The notes below the pieces were generated by a model. It saw only the letters and a list, made by a program, of their open reading frames with translations. It made no database searches and was not told the origin of the DNA. From contig CAYGZC010000157.1 of NCBI GenBank assembly GCA_964354225.1, forward strand, positions 1 to 28,671: 28,671 nucleotides of DNA, in the 5' to 3' direction. Shown here in pieces: positions 1 to 7,040 of this stretch. The DNA is from CAYGZC01 sp964354225 (GTDB lineage Bacteria > Bacteroidota > Ignavibacteria > UBA10030 > SZUA-254). The position numbers and the translations under genes are program-made. The stretch's first letter is position 1, and every line of letters begins with the position of its first letter.

Positions 1-681
1 TATTGGAATAAACTTTCCATCTGTCTCACCCGGTTTGACTTCAACCTTGAACTGCAACGGATTATCGGCAAACATATGTGCGGGAGGTGCAGCCATTTGC
101 TGACCTGCAGGAGAACCGCAAATAACAATTGCACGCCACTGTGCTTCCGAAATAACGTATCCCTTCACATCATCGTCCCAGTAACTGAATTGCCCGCCGA
201 TGCCTGCGGGCCACATCGGCTGCATGACGGGAATAAAACCGGGAATGATGGAGAGTGAAGTTGTTGTATGAACATCGAGTAAGATTATTGTACCAGGTTC
301 ATCTCTTGGGATGAGGATGTGTTCTTTTACCGTAAACGACTCGTACGTGTAAGTGAGTGTTGTAACTTCGGGTGTCACCGAAATTGTCCGGACGATATCT
401 TTTGCAAAGATTGGCTGTGTGGATGTTCCGAGAATAAATTGAAGCTCGAAGTTCCTCAGCGGCTTCCAGGGCCAAACCCACATCTCGAACTGCCCGCTTT
501 CGTAACCCATCAGCCCGCCGCGTGGACCGATTTTATCGAAGTATTGAGTAGGCTGTGCGAGACGGGAAAGCTCGAGATCGTTTTGCTTGATCTCGAATGC
601 TGGGATTGTGGTTTCCTCTATCTTCTTCTGAGATAGACTAACAGTAAAGCAACAAAGGATTGCTATAATAATTATTTTCAT
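1..681 (-). CDS. Secreted protein, N-terminal part, possibly glycoside hydrolase-related (runs off left edge)
   Basis: An open frame of 227 codons runs from an ATG at 681-679 to the first base of the window, so the C-terminus is missing. The first 17 residues (MKIIIIAILC..., cut near SLSQ) form a signal peptide. The rest looks like a beta-rich domain with an aromatic stretch around residues 59-80 (YESGQFEMWVWPWKPLRNFE) and a repeated 'T.TYTYESF.VKE' strand pattern. This resembles the N-terminal beta-sandwich of amylo-alpha-1,6-glucosidase-like proteins as I remember them; the catalytic part lies outside the window, so the family call is tentative. Its ATG overlaps the stop of the ORF6N gene by ATGA, implying translational coupling. 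Confidence 0.7.
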   Translation of the reverse strand, partial: MKIIIIAILCCFTVSLSQKKIEETTIPAFEIKQNDLELSRLAQPTQYFDKIGPRGGLMGYESGQFEMWVWPWKPLRNFELQFILGTSTQPIFAKDIVRTISVTPEVTTLTYTYESFTVKEHILIPRDEPGTIILLDVHTTTSLSIIPGFIPVMQPMWPAGIGGQFSYWDDDVKGYVISEAQWRAIVICGSPAGQQMAAPPAHMFADNPLQFKVEVKPGETDGKFIPI

Positions 682-1238
682 ACTAATTTTTTCCTGTAAT
701 GATATTTTAGTTTTGGTTCATCAACTTTGAAGCCAATTTGGTGTTTGGGTTTTGCGGGTGGAAGCATAAGCTGTCGGATTGCATCAAATATCGACTTTAT
801 TTGTTTGTCGTGAGTCTCATATTTACGCTCGAGTTCTTCGAGCTTATGTGTCAGGTCTTTATGCGTCGCAAGAATCTGTCTGAACTTAACGAACGCCCTC
901 ATGATAGCAATGTTAACATCTATGGCTCGATTGCTATGCAAAACAGAAGATAACATTGCCACTCCTTGCTCGGTGAAGCAAAATGGTAATTTCCGATAAC
1001 CACCACGACCTTTTGATATCGCAAATTGCGATATCAAAGCTTCATCTTCTTCCTTTGTTAATTGAAACATGAAATCACCCGGGAATCTTCTAATGTTCCT
1101 CTTCACCTGCTCATTGAGTCGCATGGTAGGAACACCGTAGAGTTCTGCTAAGTGACGATCAAGCATCACCTTCTGACCACGTATTAGAAGAATATACTGT
1201 TCGATTCTTTCGACTGGTATCAGTGTTGTTTTATTCAT
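678..1238 (-). CDS. ORF6N domain-containing DNA-binding protein
   Basis: 186 residues from the chosen start. Residues 8-95 match the ORF6N domain: an IRGQKVMLDRHLAELYGV segment, then N.QVKRN..RFP.DFMFQL and LPFCFTEQGVAMLSSVL. Residues 125-157 form a charged coiled coil (HKLEELERKYETHDKQIKS), typical of chromosomal copies. Members are putative DNA-binding regulators shared by phages and bacterial chromosomes. The frame is open to 1265, but the ATG at 1238 has an AAGGGG ribosome site about 9 bases upstream and starts the conserved part, so I prefer it. It follows the DUF2130 gene by 47 bases and its stop overlaps the start of the next secreted-protein gene (ATGA). Confidence 0.88.
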   Translation of the reverse strand: MNKTTLIPVERIEQYILLIRGQKVMLDRHLAELYGVPTMRLNEQVKRNIRRFPGDFMFQLTKEEDEALISQFAISKGRGGYRKLPFCFTEQGVAMLSSVLHSNRAIDVNIAIMRAFVKFRQILATHKDLTHKLEELERKYETHDKQIKSIFDAIRQLMLPPAKPKHQIGFKVDEPKLKYHYRKKLV

Positions 1239-1285
1239 AGATTTTTCCCCTTTGTACTCGATCACGATACAGCGGTATTGGTTGC

Positions 1286-2485
1286 TTAACCAGCATTATC
1301 ACCCGTAGGCAACTCCAATATCTTCACTTCAGGCAAAGCGGAGCCGATTATACCTTGCAAATCACCATACATGCCGGCAGTGTTTTTTATGACCCTCTCA
1401 ATCTGTGACTCACGCTTCGCCCATATTTTTTCCATTGATCTTTTTTCAGCATCAAGGTCGGCTTTCATTGAGACAAAAGATTCAACAATGGCTTCCACGC
1501 GCTGTTTAAATGCCGTTCCCAACAAGTACTTGTAGATGAGTTCCATCTTTTCATTCTTACCTTGAAGGGCATTACTCGCATGGGCAACATCAATCAAGTT
1601 TATTCGGAGCGCAGTTGCAAGCCCGATTGCGGAGGAGAAATCGGTTACCCATATTCCTTCGTATTTACCAAATCCATTAACCTCTTTGGGTAACGCAGAA
1701 GATACAATAACAGCTATTTCTGCTTTTGCATTCCGTTGATCATCTTTGAGTTTTTGTACCCAGTCACCACCCCAATTTTTCGTCCGTTTCGATTCCCAGA
1801 TGACGCTTCCACACAGGCGTCCATTCTCGTCATGCACCCGCTGGATAATATCGGCGCCACGCACACCTTTGGCAACTGGCTCAATTGCGTCCGTCTTAAA
1901 CTGTTGTGCAAGAATCGTTTCAAGTTCAATTTCTTGCACTTCACCCTGAGCTTGTTGCGATGTTAATTCTGCTTTGCGTTTCCATTCTTCTATCTGTCTT
2001 CGCAAATCGTTAAGCTGCTTCTCTTTCTTAAGCTCTCTCATGTGATACTCTTCTGCTACTTTCTTTTCAGCATTTTTTCTGATCTTCTTTCGCTCCTCAT
2101 CGAGCGTTCTCTCGTTTTCTAATTTTAGATTTTGCTCCATCTCCTCAAGCTCACGCTGTCTCTTTCGTAGGTCTAATTCTTGTTTCCGTGACGATTCTAA
2201 CTGCTTCGACTTTTCCTCAAGCTGTTCCTTCAAATCTTTAAGCTCCGTAGCAAGAGATTCTTCGGCACGCTTCTTTGCTTGCTTTTCAAACTTCTCACGC
2301 TCCTGAGCTAATTTTTCTTCAAATTCTTTTTCTTGAGCTTCAAGAGCTTTCTCTCGCTCCGTATCCTTTTTCTTTATCTCATTCTCAAACTGTGAGCGCA
2401 GCTTTTCCTCGATCTCATGTGTAAAAGCTTCAGTGAGCTGGATTTTGTTACCACATTTCGGGCAAGTGATGTATTGGTCAGGCAT
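1286..2485 (-). CDS. DUF2130 domain-containing coiled-coil protein with N-terminal zinc-ribbon-like CxxC
   Basis: 399 residues. Residues 8-11 carry a CPKC knuckle (only one CxxC pair, so half a classical zinc ribbon). Residues 25-195 are almost continuous Glu/Lys-rich coiled coil. The C-terminal half is the DUF2130 domain: GADIIQRV followed by SVIWESKRTKNW gives a D...ExK arrangement like the PD-(D/E)xK nuclease fold, followed by AEIAVIVSSALPKEV and a GIWV..F strand. The family has no settled function; a nuclease activity is inference from the motif. AAGGAATT lies just before the ATG. It begins 20 bases after the UvrD-like fragment and is followed closely by the ORF6N gene, so these two likely form an operon. 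Confidence 0.88.
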   Translation of the reverse strand: MPDQYITCPKCGNKIQLTEAFTHEIEEKLRSQFENEIKKKDTEREKALEAQEKEFEEKLAQEREKFEKQAKKRAEESLATELKDLKEQLEEKSKQLESSRKQELDLRKRQRELEEMEQNLKLENERTLDEERKKIRKNAEKKVAEEYHMRELKKEKQLNDLRRQIEEWKRKAELTSQQAQGEVQEIELETILAQQFKTDAIEPVAKGVRGADIIQRVHDENGRLCGSVIWESKRTKNWGGDWVQKLKDDQRNAKAEIAVIVSSALPKEVNGFGKYEGIWVTDFSSAIGLATALRINLIDVAHASNALQGKNEKMELIYKYLLGTAFKQRVEAIVESFVSMKADLDAEKRSMEKIWAKRESQIERVIKNTAGMYGDLQGIIGSALPEVKILELPTGDNAG

Positions 2486-2505
2486 ATTTTAATTCCTTTT
2501 GCTTC

Positions 2506-2764
2506 CTAATTATCGTAACTACGTACAAATTTATCTTTTTGGGCTTTTCTATTTCCGCCCTGTGAAGACGATTCAGCCGGAATGTATTTTATTTCTAGAA
2601 GTTCTTTTGGAATTGCCTTAATGAAAGGCGACGGTCTTAAAGCAAAGGAATTCTGAAGATATGTCACTGAAGCAGTGCGAATTCGTGCGTGACAAAGATA
2701 TAGCTCAACTTTTGCCCTTGTCATTGATACAAATAGTAACCTACTAGCTTCTTCAATATCTGTT
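2506..2764 (-). pseudogene. C-terminal fragment of a UvrD/Rep-type DNA helicase
   Basis: The frame ending in TAG at 2506 contains TDIEEASRLLFVSMTRAK followed by VELYLCHAR, which is the motif VI region of superfamily 1 helicases (LF.V.MTRA), then SPFIKAIPKELLEI, the usual sequence near the C-terminus of these enzymes. Everything upstream (ATPase, motifs I-V) is absent. An ATG at 2868 opens this frame, but its first roughly 33 codons are an out-of-frame reading of a DinB-like gene, so that start is not genuine. About 85 helicase residues remain. It cannot be a working helicase; it is a remnant of a deletion or rearrangement, or an assembly join. Confidence 0.75.
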
Positions 2765-2911
2765 GTGTCGGTTTTTCCCCGGTCGCCACGCAGCTTCCTT
2801 CGCTGTGAGTCCGCGAATCGAGCCGCGAAGGTTTGTACCGTGCCAAGCTTTCCTATCATAACCTTCATTTATTATCTGAAGAAGAAGCTGAATCTCTGAT
2901 GGATGTTTCAT
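2753..2911 (-). pseudogene. N-terminal fragment of a DinB-superfamily protein
   Basis: A 52-codon frame from the ATG at 2911. It reads like the first helix of DinB/YfiT-like metal-dependent proteins: IQLLLQIINEGYDRKAWHG, then LRGSIRGLTAKEAAWRPGKNRHN. In intact relatives, as I recall them, the RHN is followed by IWE and a long helix; here the frame meets a TGA two codons later, and the other frame becomes a helicase C-terminus. The metal-binding histidines of the downstream helices are lost, so the product cannot be functional. The promoter side is only 31 bases from the stop of the sialidase-like gene. The family call rests on the AAWRPG.GRHN-like signature. Confidence 0.6.
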
Positions 2912-2942
2912 AAGTATTTTTTCCAATCAGGAAATATTTTCC

Positions 2943-5081
2943 TTATCTGATGATAACCATTTTCTTCGACTCTTTAAAACTTTGTCCTGAGCTTGCCCGC
3001 TGCGGCGGGCTTGTTGAAGGATAACCCGCCTGGATTTGATAATAATAAACTCCACTCTGTAATTTTTCTGCGTCAAACTCAATCGACTTAAATCCCGGCT
3101 CTTGAATCCCTTCCACCAGTGTTGCAACTTCCTGCCCAAGAATGTTGAAGACTTTTAGGGTAACCCAACAATCAAGAGGTAACGAATAACGAATAACAGT
3201 AACAGGGTTGAATGGATTGGGATAATTCTGCTTAAGACCGAATTGACCCGGGATTTCGTCCCGCTTTGCGGGAGGATTGCGGATTGCGAATTCAGGTGGT
3301 GAGGGTGGTGAATCCTTATCAGAAACAATTTTTATTAGATTACCCATTTGCACCTCTGAACAGGATGAAAGAATTAATTTACATCGTTGATTGACCTTCA
3401 CCCAATATCCATGTCCCGGTTCAATTGTATCAACGACTGAATAATTTACACCATTATATTTAAAAAAGTCGGATGTAATAATGCCAGGTGGATCGCTTAT
3501 GATAGTACTAACTGAAGCGGGATATGAAATAGATCCAATCATGCTCCATCCCTCCACCACATCAAAAGTATCAATGAGTACGGTTTCACCTGTTATTGGA
3601 ATGTTTGCTGGTGAAGAAAATTTCAGCCAGTAACCTCTACAAAACTCTGCCGTAACAATACCCAAGGTATATCCGCCCCCTAAATATGTAAACGGATCCG
3701 AAATAGCCCATGGGAATAATGAATAAAAATGATAGTCGTTCACTCGCAGAGGTACCGAAACCATGTTCCAGCCGGAATCAACAACAACGTCTATAGTCTG
3801 ATGCTCTTGGAATATCGTTGCCCAAATACTTAAATTTGTTCCATCCATTCTCATCCAGATTGGATACACCTTTCCGTTAAGTGCAGCAATATTTGTATAA
3901 TCACCGAAAAATATATTCGATACCGGCGTAAAGGATGATTCACTAACTTTAAAGTTGAGGAACGACTCTCCACCATCGGTCGACTTAGCAACGTATACAT
4001 CGGTTGCATTTCCTGTTGTTTTTCTTCGGTCATAAAATACAACATAAATATGCCCTGTGGTTTGGTCGACAGTCATCCAGGAAAAAAATTGATGGCGAGT
4101 TGTAACATCGTTATTGACTTTTTTTACCGGTCCCCAAGTCTGTCCGCCATCGGTTGACTTGATGATAAAGATATCTGTGTTATCTAATCCGTTTCTTTGA
4201 TCCGACCATTGGATATAAATGTTACCTCGATATTGTGAATTACTTACATCGCAGGCAGTTACAGGCATTCCATTCGCCCGGTAAATTCCGGGTATATCAA
4301 GATCCCAACCACCGGGCTGATCGGTAACAAAAATATCTGTTCCAAAAGAGATGCCACCGTCGGTCGATTTATCGAACATGATACCGAGCGGACCTGACCA
4401 GCTTGTATAAATTTCACCATTTGGACCAACGGCGGGAACGGCACCTTCAACTGTGCTGTCACTATCGATGCAATTTCCTCCTGCATCACTGACTCGCACC
4501 GGTGAATACCACGACAAGCCACTATCAGTTGACTTTGAAAATAATATCCGTGTGCTGTCTAAAGAATTCGAGCTGCCATAATCGTCAAATTCCGTCCATG
4601 CCATATATAAATTGTTTCGATAAATAGAATTTGTTAAATCAGCGATGAGCCATTCTTTATCCTGATTTTTTATTGGTGGATTGTAACCGACCCCTACACC
4701 AGTGTTCCATGTTTTTCCACCATCGATCGATTTTTGTACAATTATCCGATCAATCCAGTATCCCGGTGGTGGCGGATTTGAGAGATGACCGTAGTAAAGA
4801 TTCCCATCAGCATCGAATCCTACACACGGATCGCCCCACACCCCAAAATCAGATGAGATAAGTCGTTGTTCTACCCATGTGTATCCTCCATCGGTTGAAT
4901 AATATGAATAATTAATATTTGCACCGGCAGCGAGATTCAACGGATTGGTTGGATTGATTGCGATGGTAACTTCTTCAGGAGTTGTACTTGACGGATGACT
5001 GACCCGGATGTTCGTATATTGTGCCTGGGTGATTTGAATTTGTAGGAAGAGAATGAATGAATAAAATAATTTCTTCGTCAT
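2943..5081 (-). CDS. Secreted sialidase-like (Asp-box) protein with T9SS sorting domain
   Basis: 712 residues. Signal peptide 1-20 (cut before QY). Residues 30-420 hold six Asp boxes (S.D.G..W/F at 62-69, 118-125, 184-191, 239-246, 309-316, 367-374), the mark of a six-bladed sialidase/BNR propeller. The Asp boxes are structural; I do not see a convincing sialidase arginine triad, so the enzymatic role is open. Residues 433-572 are a two-part WN(M/L).S module shared with the genes at 5336 and 7041. Residues 619-712 are a T9SS sorting domain (NYPNPFNP, LKVFNILGQEVATLV, SGVYYYQI, KKMVIIR), so it should be secreted by T9SS. Two palindromic repeat sequences are translated: at 600-612 and 687-700. 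Divergent from the 5336 gene. Confidence 0.9.
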   Translation of the reverse strand: MTKKLFYSFILFLQIQITQAQYTNIRVSHPSSTTPEEVTIAINPTNPLNLAAGANINYSYYSTDGGYTWVEQRLISSDFGVWGDPCVGFDADGNLYYGHLSNPPPPGYWIDRIIVQKSIDGGKTWNTGVGVGYNPPIKNQDKEWLIADLTNSIYRNNLYMAWTEFDDYGSSNSLDSTRILFSKSTDSGLSWYSPVRVSDAGGNCIDSDSTVEGAVPAVGPNGEIYTSWSGPLGIMFDKSTDGGISFGTDIFVTDQPGGWDLDIPGIYRANGMPVTACDVSNSQYRGNIYIQWSDQRNGLDNTDIFIIKSTDGGQTWGPVKKVNNDVTTRHQFFSWMTVDQTTGHIYVVFYDRRKTTGNATDVYVAKSTDGGESFLNFKVSESSFTPVSNIFFGDYTNIAALNGKVYPIWMRMDGTNLSIWATIFQEHQTIDVVVDSGWNMVSVPLRVNDYHFYSLFPWAISDPFTYLGGGYTLGIVTAEFCRGYWLKFSSPANIPITGETVLIDTFDVVEGWSMIGSISYPASVSTIISDPPGIITSDFFKYNGVNYSVVDTIEPGHGYWVKVNQRCKLILSSCSEVQMGNLIKIVSDKDSPPSPPEFAIRNPPAKRDEIPGQFGLKQNYPNPFNPVTVIRYSLPLDCWVTLKVFNILGQEVATLVEGIQEPGFKSIEFDAEKLQSGVYYYQIQAGYPSTSPPQRASSGQSFKESKKMVIIR
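2982..3023. repeat. 42-bp palindromic repeat inserted in frame in the T9SS tail
   Basis: Within the minus-strand gene at 2943-5081, these 42 bases encode 14 residues (YPSTSPPQRASSGQ) that interrupt the last strands of the sorting domain between YYYQIQAG and SFKESKKMV. The plus strand contains CCTGAGCTTG, a GCCCGC/GCGGGC hairpin (2995-3010, four-base loop) and CTTGTTGAAGG. Without the hairpin, the outer parts rebuild a near copy of CCTGAGCTTGTCGAAGG, which also occurs in the element at 9618-9757. The length is a multiple of three, so the frame survives. Confidence 0.7.
3259..3273. repeat. Short perfect palindrome TCCCGC-TTT-GCGGGA in coding sequence
   Basis: A six-base stem with a three-base loop inside the linker of the 2943-5081 gene, just before the T9SS tail. 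It encodes part of NPPAKRDEIPG. The G+C-rich hairpin stands out against the surrounding A+T-rich sequence and resembles the hairpin at 2995-3010, suggesting a small repeat that tolerates translation in linkers. Confidence 0.45.
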
Positions 5082-5114
5082 AATCAGAACTCTTTATATT
5101 TGGTTCATGAAAAG

Positions 5115-5141
5115 ATTATACGACATTTGATGTAATGTAAA
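5115..5141 (-). promoter_or_regulatory. Putative promoter of the sialidase-like gene
   Basis: Reading on the minus strand, TTTACA (5141-5136) is followed after 15 bases by a perfect TATAAT (5120-5115), about 34 bases before the ATG at 5081. The -10 is ideal, but the 15-base spacing is short, so the -35 assignment is uncertain. Confidence 0.4.
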
Positions 5142-5253
5142 GAATAATTAGGATAGTTTCCATATTGATACGATTTTAAAATCCTTCAAATTTCATCAAA
5201 TTAAACAAATAAAACATACTTAGAAGGAATAGATGTAAAATAACATTGTATGG

Positions 5254-5282
5254 TTGACATTCCAAGTATAACTCTTTATATT
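5254..5282 (+). promoter_or_regulatory. Putative sigma70-type promoter TTGACA-17-TATATT
   Basis: TTGACA at 5254-5259 and TATATT at 5277-5282 are separated by exactly 17 bases, about 54 bases before the ATG at 5336. This is an excellent match to the E. coli-type consensus. It lies in the 254-base divergent intergenic region shared with the minus-strand gene starting at 5081, which is otherwise A+T-rich without other recognisable features. Confidence 0.65.
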
Positions 5283-5335
5283 AATACAAATCCAATCCTG
5301 ATTATTCCGATTATTAAATAACGAAGTGGTGAGTT

Positions 5336-6952
5336 ATGAAAAAATGTTATTTCTTAATATTGATAGTTTCATTTTGCATTTCGTCTTTTGCACAAACTAC
5401 TACAAGCACTCAATCAATTAAAGTTGAAGCTGGGTGGAATCTGATGTCGCTGCCTGTAAGTGTTAGCGATGGCAGAAAGAGTTTAATATTTCAAAACGCA
5501 ATTTCTGAGGCGTTCATATATCAAAACAGTTACCTGCCCAAGGATACATTACAGAACGGTTTCGGATTTTGGTTAAAATTCGATTCAACTGAAACTATTT
5601 CCATTACTGGTGAAACCGTTTTAGAAGATACCATCGAAGTTCGTACCGGCTGGAATATGATTGGCTCCCTAACGGTGCCGGTTGCTGTGAATACGATTAC
5701 GAGTGATCCACCCGGAATAATTACTTCTCAATTTTTTGGCTATAATCAATCAGGCGTATATCAAGAGACAGATACAATACAACCAGGCAAAGGTTATTGG
5801 GTGAAGGTAAACAATAATGGTATCTTGTTAGCTGATGCTAATCAACCACCAGACCAACCTTCAAATCCGAATCCCTTAGATAATGTACAAGACCAACTTA
5901 CAAATCTTACATTGAGCTGGACATGCGGCGACCCAGATGGTGATACGTTGACATATGACATTTACTTTGGAATAATCAACCCACCGACATCTAAGATTGC
6001 AGCAAACCAAACCGCAACAAGTATAAGCCGAAGCGGATTATTGCAAAGTACAACGTATTTTTGGAGAGTAACAGCAAAAGACAGTAAGGGTGCAACAACA
6101 ACCGGTCCAGTATGGAGATTTTCGACTGCACCAGTTTTTACAGAGATAGTATCAATTTCAGGATTAGACAGCACTTTAGGGTTAACCACCGGACAGCCTG
6201 GTTATAATGCCACCTCTCTGATATTATGGTATAACATCGATAGCTACCAAAACGATGCGGAATGGTTCTACGACGAAGTACTTGTACCACACAATGAAGA
6301 CCCACCTACAACTTATTATTGCGCAATTGGCGGCGATGACTTCTATTGCGGTATACAGGTACAATCATCTACTGAACGGCGTGTTATTTTTGCTGTTTGG
6401 GATAATAATTCAGAACGTGCAACGGTTGATACTGCGGGTGATGGGGTTGTTGTGTACAGATTTGACAACGAAGGAGCTGGCATGCACACACATTGGGTTT
6501 ACAATTGGAATGTTGACTCAACATATAAGTTTCTCATTCATATTTTGCCTGATACAACAGATTCTTCAAGGACTATTACTATGTTCTTTGGTTATAACAG
6601 TGTGTGGAAGATGATAGCCAAAATAAGACAGCCCAAGAATCTATCGTATCTCAAATATTCCTATTCCTTTTTGGAAGATTGGTCAGGGAACGATGATGTG
6701 CATCGTAGAGCCGCCTATTATAAGAATCAATGGATACGAAAAGCAGATGGTCAATGGCAAGAAATAACTAGTGCAACATTCAATGTTTCTTATGGTGACG
6801 ACCGCACAGTAAAAGATTACGGTTGTCGTTTAGGTCCAGATTACAGTTTCTTATTGGTCTCGGGTGGTGGTTATCCTGGATACTATTTGGCTGATTATAC
6901 TGTAATAAAACGCTTTAACAATGGTATAATTCCGATAGCTCAGTTACCATGA
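5336..6952 (+). CDS. Secreted protein with WN..S module, FN3 and DUF3472 domain
   Basis: 538 residues. Signal peptide 1-19 (cut SSFA/Q). Residues 28-166 are the module also found in the neighbours at 2943 and 7041: GWNLMSLPV...GFWLKF, then GWNMIGSL...SDPPGIIT..FF...GKGYWVKVN. Residues 171-264 form a fibronectin type III-like domain (SWTCGDPDGDTLTYDIYFG, TYFWRVTAKDS, WRFST). Residues 290-525 match DUF3472 (LILWYNIDSY, YYCAIGG, VIFAVWDN, MHTHWVYNWN..STYKFLI, WKMIAKIRQP, YSYSFLEDW, GGGYPGYY), a domain of extracellular, perhaps carbohydrate-related, proteins with unknown activity. Unlike its neighbours it has no T9SS tail, so the route beyond the periplasm is unclear. A GTGGTGAG site precedes the ATG. 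Confidence 0.88.
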   Translation: MKKCYFLILIVSFCISSFAQTTTSTQSIKVEAGWNLMSLPVSVSDGRKSLIFQNAISEAFIYQNSYLPKDTLQNGFGFWLKFDSTETISITGETVLEDTIEVRTGWNMIGSLTVPVAVNTITSDPPGIITSQFFGYNQSGVYQETDTIQPGKGYWVKVNNNGILLADANQPPDQPSNPNPLDNVQDQLTNLTLSWTCGDPDGDTLTYDIYFGIINPPTSKIAANQTATSISRSGLLQSTTYFWRVTAKDSKGATTTGPVWRFSTAPVFTEIVSISGLDSTLGLTTGQPGYNATSLILWYNIDSYQNDAEWFYDEVLVPHNEDPPTTYYCAIGGDDFYCGIQVQSSTERRVIFAVWDNNSERATVDTAGDGVVVYRFDNEGAGMHTHWVYNWNVDSTYKFLIHILPDTTDSSRTITMFFGYNSVWKMIAKIRQPKNLSYLKYSYSFLEDWSGNDDVHRRAAYYKNQWIRKADGQWQEITSATFNVSYGDDRTVKDYGCRLGPDYSFLLVSGGGYPGYYLADYTVIKRFNNGIIPIAQLP

Positions 6953-7040
6953 AGAAGATTTCTATCCCTTTGAATTGATTTTTAATAAAGAATTATCTTA
7001 GTTTAGAGTAACCATTTCAGCACAACAAGAAGGAGAACTT

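Noticed and set aside
319..636. 105-codon plus-strand open frame near the left edge
   Set aside because: It overlaps the minus-strand frame that starts at 681 with a signal peptide and ATGA coupling, which is much more convincing.
678..2485. Prophage region because of the ORF6N gene
   Set aside because: No phage structural, integrase or lysis genes are adjacent; ORF6N proteins are also common as chromosomal orphans.
2506..2868. Intact 120-residue gene starting at 2868
   Set aside because: The first third is an out-of-frame reading of a DinB-like N-terminus; only the helicase C-terminal part is meaningful.
2929..2943. AGGAAATATTTTCCT palindrome as terminator after the sialidase-like gene
   Set aside because: The stem is short and A+T-rich, and there is no T tract after it on the minus strand.
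2943..5081. Calling the Asp-box protein a true sialidase
   Set aside because: Six Asp boxes show a propeller fold, but the arginine triad and the nucleophilic Tyr/Glu pair are not evident, so only sialidase-like is supportable.
6255..6614. 119-codon frame within the DUF3472 gene
   Set aside because: Same strand, other frame, no ribosome site; the DUF3472 frame matches its family throughout.
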